DNA of 64,000 nt, taken from contig NZ_JAGPWD010000007.1 of the NCBI RefSeq assembly GCF_018119395.1, positions 62,001 to 126,000 on the forward strand, written 5' to 3'. This stretch comes from Massilia sp. ZL223. Lineage in GTDB: Bacteria; Pseudomonadota; Gammaproteobacteria; Burkholderiales; Burkholderiaceae_D. The notes under the pieces were generated by a model. The model ran no database searches and was not told the origin of the DNA. It worked only from the letters and a program-made list of their open reading frames with translations. Shown piece by piece: positions 1 through 7,792 of this stretch; position 1 is the first letter of the stretch; each line of letters starts with the position of its first letter. Both the position numbers and the translations under genes were made by a program.

Positions 1-385
1 GCGGCAGGCGCTGCACGCGCTGCCCGAAGGCGGCATGCCCGACGCGGCCTATCGCGACGCCATGCTGGCGGAACTGAACGAGGACCTGAATACGCCGCGC
101 GCGCTGGCGCTGGCCTGGGAAGTCCTGAAGTCGCCGCTGGATGGCCAAACGAAGCGGGCGACGGTCGCGTGGCTGGACCAGGCGCTTGGCCTGGGCCTGG
201 AACAATGGCGTCCCGCCGCGATCGAAGTGCCGCTGGCCGTCAGGGAGCTGGTTGAAGCACGCGGCCTGGCGCGCAGGGAGAAGCGCTGGAAGGACGCCGA
301 TGCGCTGCGCCTCGCCATCGAGGAGGCAGGCTTCATCCTGCGCGATACCCCGGACGGTACGGTGGCCGAACCGGTGCCGGGGTAA
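1..385 (+). CDS. cysS: Cysteine--tRNA ligase, C-terminal part (5' end outside window)
   Basis: The frame is already open at the window edge and ends at TAA 383-385. The visible 127 or so residues are the C-terminal helical, anticodon-binding region of class I cysteinyl-tRNA synthetase. The stretch ELNEDLNTPRALALAWEVLK is the characteristic family signature after the catalytic core, and the tail REKRWKDADALRLAIEEAGF with the final RDTPDGT is also typical. The enzyme charges tRNA-Cys in the cytoplasm. The catalytic HIGH and KMSKS motifs lie upstream and cannot be seen. It converges on the sugar-transporter gene with a 9-bp gap. Confidence 0.95.
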   Translation, partial: RQALHALPEGGMPDAAYRDAMLAELNEDLNTPRALALAWEVLKSPLDGQTKRATVAWLDQALGLGLEQWRPAAIEVPLAVRELVEARGLARREKRWKDADALRLAIEEAGFILRDTPDGTVAEPVPG

Positions 386-394
386 GAAGGGAGC

Positions 395-2137
395 TTAGCC
401 CGGCTGCACGCGCGACCCGGCGCCGACGAAATGCTGCTCGATCTCTTCCAGCGTCTTGCCCTTGGTCTCGGGCAGCAGGAAGGCCGCGGTCAGGAAGTAC
501 AGGACCGAGAACGCCGCCCCGAAGAAGAACACGGTCGAGTAGCCGTAGAAGCCGACGGTGGGCAGGAACATGGCGGCGATCACGGTCGAGACGAACTGGT
601 TGATCAGGAGGGCGATGCTCATGCCGTTGGAGCGGATCCGGGTCGGCATCAGCTCCGACAGCGCCAGCCACACGCACACGCCGGGACCGACCGCGAAGCC
701 GGCCACGAACAGGCAAATCGCCAGCGCCACCTGCCAGCCGTGCGCCTCGGGCGGCACCGGGCCGAGCCAGGCGCGTTCGATGGTGAGCGGCGCATCCCTG
801 GCGGCGGCCGGGTCGGCGAAGGGATTCAGGTGCCAGCGGCGCAGGGAGGCGCCGATCACGCTGTCGTTCTGCACGGTATCTTCACGGCTCAGGGTCATGG
901 CCGGCAGCAGCGGGTCGTCGCTGCGGCGCGACTGCACGTTGGTGAAGGGGCCGTAGGCATAGGCCACCGTCAGCTGCTGGGGCGCGTCTTTGCCTTCAAT
1001 TTCGCCTCCGCCAAGGGCCGCGAGCTGGGCGCCGTCCAGGCGCAGCGCCAGTCCGCCATTCTTCACCTGGGCTTCGACCGCGGCGCGCACGTCGCGCTGG
1101 TTCGATTCCGCCCCACGGAACAGCAGGCCCGCCGACACCAGCGCCACCACGATGCAGCCGCTGCCCAGTTTCAAGAGGAACTTGCGGCCCTTGCGGTCGA
1201 CCAGGATGACGGCCACCACGGTCATGACCGCGTTCAGCACCTTGAGGGCCACGTCCGCCGCGTTGGCGGTGGCGCCGGGCAGGCCGGCCTGGTTCAGGAT
1301 CGTGACCACATAGGCCAGGATGGAGTTGATGCCGGTGGCCTGGGTCAGCGCCAGCACCAGGCAGGCCAGCAGGAAGGGCAGCACGTAGCGGCGGCTCGCG
1401 AGCGAATCGCGTCCGACTGCAAGCTTGGCGATGGGCTGGTCGATCTTGCCTTGCCCGCGCAGGGCCAGCCAGCGCGGCGATTCCTTCAGCGCCAGGCTGC
1501 CGAGGGTGAACACCAGGCCCGGCGCCAGGCAGAGCCAGAAGATGGTGCGCCAGGCGTGGTCCTGGGCCGCGAACACGGCGGCGGCCCGATCAAGCGGCGC
1601 CAGCGCGGCGGCGGCCTGGGTGGCAGCGTCGACGTTCTGGGCCTGGCTCAGGCCGATGACGGCCGCGCCCACCAGGCCGATGGTCAGCATCAGCTGGAAC
1701 AGGGCGGCGCCGCGTCCACGCTGGGCGGCGGGCAGCGACTCGGCCAGGTAGAGCGGCACCACGACGCCGATCAGGCCACCGCTGATGCCCTGCAGCAGGC
1801 GGCCCAGCAGCAGGGGCGTGTAGCCGTCGGACAGCGCGATCATCGGAATGCTGACGGTGAACAGCGCGCCCGACAGCACCATCGCCCAGCGCCGCCCGAT
1901 GGCGTCGGCCAGCGCGCCCGCGAACAGCGAGGACAGCACGGACCCGAGCAGCACCGCCGCCACGATGAAGGACAGCTGCTGGGTGCTCAGCTTCCAGGCC
2001 ACCGTGGCCGTCGATTCCAGGTAGGGCAGGGCGCCGGCGATGATGCCGACGTCGATTCCGTACAGCAGGCCGCCCATGCCGGCGATGAACAGCAGGTAGC
2101 GCTTGCCGCGCTCCGCCGAAGAGGTTGAAGCGTCCAT
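395..2137 (-). CDS. MFS sugar-porter-family permease with large external insertion (probable GalNAc transporter)
   Basis: A 580-residue major facilitator of the sugar porter family: GRR in the loop after TM2, ESPRWL in the central loop, DRKGRK after TM8, a TM10 block ending in WLALSELMPTRIR, and the C-terminal PETKGKTLEEIE. Ordinary sugar porters have about 450-500 residues. The excess is a hydrophilic segment at about residues 345-460 between the membrane block GCIVVALVSAGLLF and QVALAICLFVAGF, predicted to lie in the periplasm (TM9-TM10 loop). It is the last gene of the minus-strand operon, 25 bp after nagA, so it most likely imports the N-acetylated amino sugar used by the preceding enzymes. 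Substrate specificity is inferred from context only. Confidence 0.88.
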   Translation of the reverse strand: MDASTSSAERGKRYLLFIAGMGGLLYGIDVGIIAGALPYLESTATVAWKLSTQQLSFIVAAVLLGSVLSSLFAGALADAIGRRWAMVLSGALFTVSIPMIALSDGYTPLLLGRLLQGISGGLIGVVVPLYLAESLPAAQRGRGAALFQLMLTIGLVGAAVIGLSQAQNVDAATQAAAALAPLDRAAAVFAAQDHAWRTIFWLCLAPGLVFTLGSLALKESPRWLALRGQGKIDQPIAKLAVGRDSLASRRYVLPFLLACLVLALTQATGINSILAYVVTILNQAGLPGATANAADVALKVLNAVMTVVAVILVDRKGRKFLLKLGSGCIVVALVSAGLLFRGAESNQRDVRAAVEAQVKNGGLALRLDGAQLAALGGGEIEGKDAPQQLTVAYAYGPFTNVQSRRSDDPLLPAMTLSREDTVQNDSVIGASLRRWHLNPFADPAAARDAPLTIERAWLGPVPPEAHGWQVALAICLFVAGFAVGPGVCVWLALSELMPTRIRSNGMSIALLINQFVSTVIAAMFLPTVGFYGYSTVFFFGAAFSVLYFLTAAFLLPETKGKTLEEIEQHFVGAGSRVQPG

Positions 2138-2162
2138 GGTGTCTCCGTTGATTTGGTTTTGG

Positions 2163-3263
2163 TCAGTTCAGATCGATCGCTTCGCCTTCGACGAAGACGG
2201 CCACCGGCCGCAATGCTTCGTCGAGCACGACGATGTCGGCCCAGGCGCCCGGCTGCAGGCGCCCGCGCTGGGTCTCGCCCAGGTAGTCGGCCGGGTAGGT
2301 CGAGACGCGCAGCGCGGCGTCGGCCAGGTCCAGGCCCAGGCCGACGAAGTTGCGCAGCGCCTGGTCCATGGTCAGCACGCTGCCGGCCAGCGAACCAGCG
2401 CCGTTTTGATCACCCTTCAGGCGTACGCAGCCCGCGCACTTGAACACGCGCTGGGTGCCGAGCGCGTATTCGCCGTCCGGCATGCCGGTGGCGGCGGTGG
2501 CGTCGGTGATGCCGTACAGGCGCGGGATCGCGCGCAGGGCGGCGTGCAGCGCGCCCGGGCTCACGTGCTCCAGGTCGGGAATGATCTCGGCGTACTCGGC
2601 GTGCGCCAGGGCCGCGCCGACGATGCCGGGCTCGCGGTGGTGGATGCCGGTCATGCCGTTGTACAGGTGGGTGAAGCCGGCCGCGCCGGCGCGCAGGGCG
2701 GCCACGCCATCTTCGTAGCTGCCGTCGCTGTGGCCGATCTGCACCCGGATGCCGAGCGCGGCGAGGTCCGGGATCAGCGCCAGGTGGCCGTCGACTTCCG
2801 GCGCGATGGTGAGCACGCGGATCGGCGCCATGGCGTGCAGGCTGTTCACCAGTTCCAGGGTGGCGGGAATGACGTCGGGCGGCTGGGCGCCCAGGCGCTT
2901 CTGGCTGAGGAAGGGTCCTTCGAGGTGCACGCCCAGCATGCGCGCGCCGCCTTGCGGGCGCTCGGCGATGACGCCGGCCAGGCCGCGCAGGGCGCGCCGG
3001 ATGTCGAGCTCCTTGGCGGTCATGGTGGTGCCGAGCAGGGAAGTGGTGCCGTATCTGGCGTGGGTGCGGGCGATGGTGATGCCCGCATCGCCGCCCTGCA
3101 TGGTGTCGGCGCCGGCCGCGCCGTGCACGTGCAGGTCGACGAAGCCGGGGAGGATGGTGTGCTTGCCGGCGGCAGGGCCTTCGATGATCCGGTGGATGCA
3201 GTCGCTGAACTCGATGCTGCCTGTGATCCAGCCTTGGGGAGTAAGGATTCTGCCGCTGAGCAT
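2163..3263 (-). CDS. nagA: N-acetylglucosamine/N-acetylgalactosamine-6-phosphate deacetylase
   Basis: A 366-residue amidohydrolase of the NagA/AgaA family that removes acetate from GlcNAc-6-P or GalNAc-6-P in the cytoplasm. Metal and catalytic motifs are visible in order: DLHVHG near residue 45, HLEGPF near 118, IGHSDGSY near 180, THLYNGM near 200 and the catalytic aspartate in ITDATAATG near 258. The start ATG abuts the agaR stop, so translation is probably coupled. The neighbours agaS and kbaZ favour the GalNAc-specific (AgaA) role over GlcNAc, but sequence alone does not separate the two. Confidence 0.92.
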   Translation of the reverse strand: MLSGRILTPQGWITGSIEFSDCIHRIIEGPAAGKHTILPGFVDLHVHGAAGADTMQGGDAGITIARTHARYGTTSLLGTTMTAKELDIRRALRGLAGVIAERPQGGARMLGVHLEGPFLSQKRLGAQPPDVIPATLELVNSLHAMAPIRVLTIAPEVDGHLALIPDLAALGIRVQIGHSDGSYEDGVAALRAGAAGFTHLYNGMTGIHHREPGIVGAALAHAEYAEIIPDLEHVSPGALHAALRAIPRLYGITDATAATGMPDGEYALGTQRVFKCAGCVRLKGDQNGAGSLAGSVLTMDQALRNFVGLGLDLADAALRVSTYPADYLGETQRGRLQPGAWADIVVLDEALRPVAVFVEGEAIDLN

Positions 3264-4031
3264 TTATTCCGCTATGAGTAATTCGATGCCCAGCTTTTGC
3301 AGCCCCTCACGGTATTCAGGGCTGATGCTGGCATCGGTGATGACGGTATGGACCCGGTCCAGCTGCACGATGCGGTGCAGGCTGACGCGGCCGAATTTGG
3401 AAGCGTCGGTGAGCACGATGATCTTCTTCGCGCGCTCGACCATCTTGTGATTCAGGCTGGCCTCGGCCTCGTGGTGGGTGGTGACCCCGAACTGCAGGTC
3501 GAAGCCGTCGACGCCCAGGAACAGCTTGTCGAAGTTATAGGCCTGCAGGGTGGCCTCGGCCTGGCTGCCTTGGATCGACAGCGACTGCTTGCGCAGCAGG
3601 CCGCCGGTCAGGATCAGGTCCACGCCCGGCGACTCCGCCAGTTCCCAGGCGATGTTCAGGCCATTCGTCATCACCGTCACGTTGTTCGCATCGCGCAGGT
3701 GGCGCGCCAGCGAAATGGTCGTGGTGCCCGAGTCGATGATGATGTTGTCGCCTTCCTGCACCAGGGTGGCGGCCAGCGCGCCGATGCGCTCCTTCTGCTC
3801 CTGGTTGATCGCATCCTTCTGGCGGATCGTGTGCTCGGTCGGCGGGGTGCGGGTGAGGGTGGCGCCGCCGTGGCTGCGCGTGGCCAGTCCCTGCGCCTCG
3901 AGCGCGCTCAGGTCGCTGCGGATGGTCACCGCCGACACGCCGTACTCCTGCACCAGGTCGGTCACCTGGACCGAGCCCTGGCGGGTCAGGAGCTGGAGGA
4001 TGGCTTCGCGGCGTTGGGTGGTGTTTCGCAT
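3264..4031 (-). CDS. agaR: DeoR-family transcriptional regulator, AgaR-like
   Basis: A 255-residue DeoR-family repressor with an N-terminal winged helix-turn-helix (REAILQLLTRQGSVQVTDLV, then VTIRSDLSALEAQGL and the family's RSHGGA) and a C-terminal DeoR sugar-phosphate sensor domain (DSGTTTISLARHL, TGGLLRKQSLSIQG, LFLGVDGFD). The start is placed at ATG 4031 because longer in-frame versions run back into kbaZ, which ends at 4066. The gene lies inside the amino-sugar operon, and CGAAAG repeats at 7508-7664 are candidate operators. The likely inducer is a phosphorylated amino sugar. Confidence 0.88.
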   Translation of the reverse strand: MRNTTQRREAILQLLTRQGSVQVTDLVQEYGVSAVTIRSDLSALEAQGLATRSHGGATLTRTPPTEHTIRQKDAINQEQKERIGALAATLVQEGDNIIIDSGTTTISLARHLRDANNVTVMTNGLNIAWELAESPGVDLILTGGLLRKQSLSIQGSQAEATLQAYNFDKLFLGVDGFDLQFGVTTHHEAEASLNHKMVERAKKIIVLTDASKFGRVSLHRIVQLDRVHTVITDASISPEYREGLQKLGIELLIAE

Positions 4032-4065
4032 GATGGCGGATGGGTCGACGGTAAAAACGCCGAGC

Positions 4066-5391
4066 TTAACAGATAGGCACGCCCTTGTTGACGGCTTCCG
4101 CCGCATTCCGGTTGCAGGCCCGCGCATACTGCGCCAGCACGCGGCCGATCTTGTGCTCCAGCAGCGCGCGGCTGCCGGTTTTCAGCTGCCCCTGCAGCAC
4201 GTCCAGGTACTGCTCCGGCAGGTGCTGGCTCAGGAGCGGCAGCGGAATCTCGATCGCGTCCAGGTTGGCGAACAGCTGCTCCACGGCGGCCGCCACCGGC
4301 GGTTCGCCCCAGTAGTAGCGGCAGCGGTCGGACAGGCCGTAGCGGCGCATCACGCGCTGCTCGTCGCTGCTGCCCGGGTAGTGCTTGCGCCAGTGCTCGG
4401 GCTTGGCCAGCATCACTTCGTCCAGCACCTGCATCAGGCGCGAGGAGCGCTCGGGCGCCACCAGTTCGTCCTCGATCTGGCACAGGGCCAGCAGGCCTTC
4501 GCGCAGGGCGAAGGTCGCGGCCGGGCCGACCTTGAGGATGGCGAAGTGGTCGCGCACCATTTCGTGCAGGCCGGACTCCTTCTGGTAGTCGGTGGAGTGC
4601 GCCTCGAACACCAGGCCTGGCTGGCCGGCCACGAAGGCCGACAGGCTGGCCGCTTGGGCAGCGTCGTAATGCTGGATATGGCTGTGGTCGAAGTCCACGC
4701 CCGGCTGCACCACCATGGCGATCACGCGGCGCCAGGCGTCGTGCAGGCCGGCGTCGAGGAAGGCGCGGCAATGCACTTCCAGCGTGCGCCCGGCCGCCAG
4801 CGGCGAGGTCGGGGCGCCCGCATCGGCCAGCGCGGATTCGCCGCCCGGCACCGGCACTTCGGTACCGATCACGTAGACCGGCGGCGCATGGCCGGCGCTG
4901 CGCGCGGCCGCGTCGGCCACGATGGCCAGGCGCACGGCGCGCTCGGCGACGATGGCGTCGTCCAGGGCAGGCGGATCGTCGGCGCAGCGCATGCTGCAGT
5001 CCAGGTGGATCTTGTGGAAGCCCGCGGCGGCGTAGGCCGCTACCAGGGTCTCGGCCTTGGCCATTGCCTCATCGGCGGGACGGCCCTGCCAGGCGTTCGG
5101 ACCCAGATGGTCGCCCCCGAGCACCAGGCGATCGAGCGGGAAGCCGCGCTCGCGCGCCAGCTGTTCGACATAGGCGCGGAACTGGGCCGGATTCATGCCG
5201 GTGTAGCCGCCGTACTGGTCGACCTGGTTCGAGGTCGCCTCGACCAGCAGCAGGGTAGCGTAATCCTGCGCCACGCGCATGGCGGCGGTGAGGACGATCG
5301 GATGACTGCAGCATACGCTGTACAGTCCGGCCGCTTCGCCGCGGCGGTGCGCCTTGATCACTTGCTGGATGGGGGAGAGGGCCTGGTTCAT
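4066..5391 (-). CDS. kbaZ: D-tagatose-1,6-bisphosphate aldolase subunit GatZ/KbaZ (AgaZ-like)
   Basis: A 441-residue GatZ/KbaZ protein. Diagnostic segments are GEAAGLYSVCCSHPIVL at the N-terminus, EATSNQVDQYGGYTGMNP, LGGDHLGPNAWQ, HLDCSMRCADDP, the central IGTEVPVPGGE and FEAHSTDYQ, and VMRRYGLSDRCRYYW near the C-terminus. KbaZ/GatZ supports the class II tagatose-bisphosphate aldolase; a tagatose-6-phosphate kinase role has also been proposed for the AgaZ branch. Its start overlaps the kinase stop by 4 bp (ATGA), indicating tight coupling. No catalytic GatY/KbaY/AgaY gene is present in this window, so the partner must lie elsewhere. Confidence 0.92.
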   Translation of the reverse strand: MNQALSPIQQVIKAHRRGEAAGLYSVCCSHPIVLTAAMRVAQDYATLLLVEATSNQVDQYGGYTGMNPAQFRAYVEQLARERGFPLDRLVLGGDHLGPNAWQGRPADEAMAKAETLVAAYAAAGFHKIHLDCSMRCADDPPALDDAIVAERAVRLAIVADAAARSAGHAPPVYVIGTEVPVPGGESALADAGAPTSPLAAGRTLEVHCRAFLDAGLHDAWRRVIAMVVQPGVDFDHSHIQHYDAAQAASLSAFVAGQPGLVFEAHSTDYQKESGLHEMVRDHFAILKVGPAATFALREGLLALCQIEDELVAPERSSRLMQVLDEVMLAKPEHWRKHYPGSSDEQRVMRRYGLSDRCRYYWGEPPVAAAVEQLFANLDAIEIPLPLLSQHLPEQYLDVLQGQLKTGSRALLEHKIGRVLAQYARACNRNAAEAVNKGVPIC

Positions 5392-6332
5392 GGTGCGCTC
5401 GTCTTCAGGTGCTGGTGGATCAGCAGGGCCGCGCCGCGCGCGCCGCCGGCGTCGCCGAAGCGCGGCGGCAGGATCGGCGGCACCTGGGCGCCGGCGAACA
5501 AATGGCGCTTGATGGCGTCGGGCAGCTGTTTATAAAGGTGGGGAAGCTGGGACAGCCCGCCGCCGAGCACGATCGCATGCGGATCGAGGGCCAGCACCAG
5601 GCTGGACATCGCGTGGGCCAGCAGGTCGAGGTGGGCGGACAGCGTCTTGGCGGCGATGGCGTCGCCCGTGTTGGCGCGCGCCGCGACGACCATGGGTGCG
5701 GCGCCGTCGCCGCCGAAGTGGCGGTGCAGCATGCTCATGCCGGGGCCGGAGACATAGCGCTCCATGCAGCCGGCGCGCCCGCAAGGGCAGGCGATGACCG
5801 GCAGCTTGTACAGGGACAGCAGGTGCGCCGGCGCGGCCCAGTGGCCCCATTCGCCGGCGACGCCGTTGAAACCGCGGTGCAGGCGGCCGCGCGAGCAGTA
5901 GCCGCCGCCGGCGCCGGTGCCGAGGATGGCGCCGAACATGGTCGGCAGGCCGTCGGCGGCGCCGCCTTGCGCTTCGGACAGGGCGAAGCACTGGCAATCG
6001 TTGCCGATGACGACGGGACGATGCAGCGCTTCTTCCAGCGCAGGGGTAACCAGGCGGCCGTTCAGCGCCGGCACATTGGAGCTGAGCTGGCGGCCGGTGA
6101 GGGAATCGACCACGCCGGGCAGGCCGATGCCGACCGGCGCGGCGGCGCCGAGGACGGCGTCGGCGCGCCGTACGATGGCGGCGATGGCCTGGACGAACTC
6201 CTGGAAGTCGTGTCCGGGCGTGGCGATGCGCTCGCGATGCACCTCGCCCATCTGCGCATCGAAGGCGACCAGCTCGATCTTGCTGCCGCCGATGTCGATG
6301 CCGTGGAAGCCGCGCAGGTCAGGAGGCGTCAT
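5388..6332 (-). CDS. ROK-family sugar kinase (probable N-acetylgalactosamine kinase, AgaK-like)
   Basis: A 314-residue ROK kinase. The ATP-binding motif is GIDIGGSKIELVAFD at the N-terminus, the catalytic aspartate lies in GNDCQCFALSE, then GTGAGGGYCSRG, the zinc-site histidine in AGEWGHW and the zinc signature CPCGRAGCMERYVSG. Such enzymes phosphorylate hexoses or N-acetylhexosamines at O6. Between agaS and kbaZ, GalNAc is the likeliest substrate; fructose or GlcNAc cannot be excluded. ATG 6332 is preferred to an in-frame start at 6362 because it overlaps agaS by only 14 bp and gives the usual short N-terminus before the ATP loop. Confidence 0.87.
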   Translation of the reverse strand: MTPPDLRGFHGIDIGGSKIELVAFDAQMGEVHRERIATPGHDFQEFVQAIAAIVRRADAVLGAAAPVGIGLPGVVDSLTGRQLSSNVPALNGRLVTPALEEALHRPVVIGNDCQCFALSEAQGGAADGLPTMFGAILGTGAGGGYCSRGRLHRGFNGVAGEWGHWAAPAHLLSLYKLPVIACPCGRAGCMERYVSGPGMSMLHRHFGGDGAAPMVVAARANTGDAIAAKTLSAHLDLLAHAMSSLVLALDPHAIVLGGGLSQLPHLYKQLPDAIKRHLFAGAQVPPILPPRFGDAGGARGAALLIHQHLKTSAP

Positions 6333-7455
6333 GGCGGTAGATGGTGACGCCCTTGACGACACGGTTGACCGTGCCGCTGGCGAAAGGATTATCGGGAGTC
6401 AGCTGCAGCGTGGCCGAGAGGTGCAGGGCATACTGCTGGGCGAACAGCAGCCACAGCGGAGCGAGCCAAGCGTCGGGCAAGCCCGGGGTGTCCACATCAA
6501 AATCGCCGCCCGGACCGATCGTCAGCACGCGCTGGGCGATACCGTCGCGACGCACTTCCTCGACCAGATCCGCCTCGTAGCGGCGCGACAGCGCGCGGCT
6601 GCTGTTGAAGACGAGGACCGCCGATGCGCCGTTCAGCACCGACTTGGGACCGTGGCGGAAGCCCAGCGGCGTATTCGCCATCGCGGTCACGCGTCCGCCC
6701 GTCAGTTCGAGCAGCTTGAGGGCGCTTTCCTTGGCCAGGCCTTCCAGCGGGCCGCTGCCCAGGTAGACGACGCGCTCGGCCACCGTGCCGCCGAGGGCGG
6801 CGACCGGCGCTTCCCAGGCGAGCAAGGCCCGCTCCGCCAGCTGGGAGAGGGCGGCGATGCGGTCGAGCTGGTCGCCTTTGCCCAGCACGCCCAGCGCCGC
6901 CAGCAGCATGCAGGTGAAGCTGCTGGTCATGGCGAAGCCGCGGTCGCAGCTGGCGGCCGGCATCAGGAGGTTGAAGCTGTTCGGGTCGGCGGCGCTTTCG
7001 CGCGCCAGCCGGCCTTCGGCGTTGCAGGTGATGTTCAGCAGGCGTGCGCCCGGCACCAGCTCGCGCACCAGGTTGACGGCGGCCAGGCTTTCCGGGCTGT
7101 CGCCGCTGCGGGCGAAGGACACCAGCAGGGTAGGCGCGTTCGCATCCAGGTAGAGCTCGGGGTGGGTGAGCAGGGTGGTGGTGGCCAGCGCGCGCACCTG
7201 GGCCGGCCAGGCGGCATTGATCTCGTCGGCGACGATCTCGCCGACGTAGGCGGAGCTGCCGGCGCCGGTGAGGATCACCCGCTGCAGCGGATTCGCCAGG
7301 CAGCCGCCCAGGAAGGCCTCGACGCGTTCGCGCTCGCTGCGCAGGTTCGCGTACAGTGCGCCCCAGAGCGCCGGCTGCTGCGCGATTTCCTCGGCGGTGT
7401 GCAGGCCGCCGATATCGCGCCACGCTTGTTGGCTTCGCTGCAGAAGAGTAGTCAT
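6319..7455 (-). CDS. agaS: SIS-domain sugar-phosphate deaminase/isomerase, AgaS-like
   Basis: A 378-residue protein with two SIS domains: the first around LTGAGSSAYVGEIVADEINA and VSFARSGDSPESLAAV, the second around VYLGSGPLEGLAKESALKLLEL and GFRHGPKSVLNG. This matches AgaS, galactosamine-6-phosphate deaminase/isomerase, which makes tagatose-6-phosphate and ammonia; the close GlmS-like NagB-II deaminases act on glucosamine-6-phosphate. It is the first gene of the minus-strand operon, starting 337 bp from the divergent GH31 gene. The adjacent kbaZ argues for the galactosamine route. Confidence 0.88.
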   Translation of the reverse strand: MTTLLQRSQQAWRDIGGLHTAEEIAQQPALWGALYANLRSERERVEAFLGGCLANPLQRVILTGAGSSAYVGEIVADEINAAWPAQVRALATTTLLTHPELYLDANAPTLLVSFARSGDSPESLAAVNLVRELVPGARLLNITCNAEGRLARESAADPNSFNLLMPAASCDRGFAMTSSFTCMLLAALGVLGKGDQLDRIAALSQLAERALLAWEAPVAALGGTVAERVVYLGSGPLEGLAKESALKLLELTGGRVTAMANTPLGFRHGPKSVLNGASAVLVFNSSRALSRRYEADLVEEVRRDGIAQRVLTIGPGGDFDVDTPGLPDAWLAPLWLLFAQQYALHLSATLQLTPDNPFASGTVNRVVKGVTIYRHDAS

Positions 7456-7792
7456 CGAAAGAAATGTAAAAAGTTTTTAGTGTGATCAATCTTAAATAGA
7501 AAGTTTGCGAAAGTCAAACACGAAAGATAAACGAAAGATACTGGGCGGGCGATCGTGGCTATTTTGCAGCCATCTGGACTGCGAGGAGCCGATTCATGCA
7601 CAGATGTGTGCTTGCTACGCCACAATTCGAAAGATGACTCGGCATTTTTTAGTTTAAACGAAAGGTTTTTGGCGTGTTTCGTTCGTAGTTTGGAACTTTT
7701 TTAGGGTTTTCCTTTCCTTTTTGTTGACCTTCTTTGTTTTTGTTCATACATTATCTTCATCAAATCGCAAAACGATCCGAAAGACCTTGTCC
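7456..7792. promoter_or_regulatory. Divergent control region between agaS and the GH31 gene, with repeated CGAAAG motifs
   Basis: This 337-bp AT-richer gap must carry the promoters of both arms. CGAAAG occurs at 7508, 7521, 7532, 7628 and 7659, with GAAAG at 7499 and a TTTCGTTCG cluster near 7678 in the opposite orientation. Short direct repeats of GAAA/TTTC type are known for AgaR of the DeoR family. A small dyad GCACA-GATG-TGTGC lies at 7598-7611. No coding sequence was recognised. AgaR binding is an inference. Confidence 0.6.

Noticed and set aside
345..2137. Frameshift or assembly error as the cause of the long insert in the sugar permease
   Set aside because: The insert is in frame, uses ordinary codons and is flanked by intact membrane blocks on both sides.
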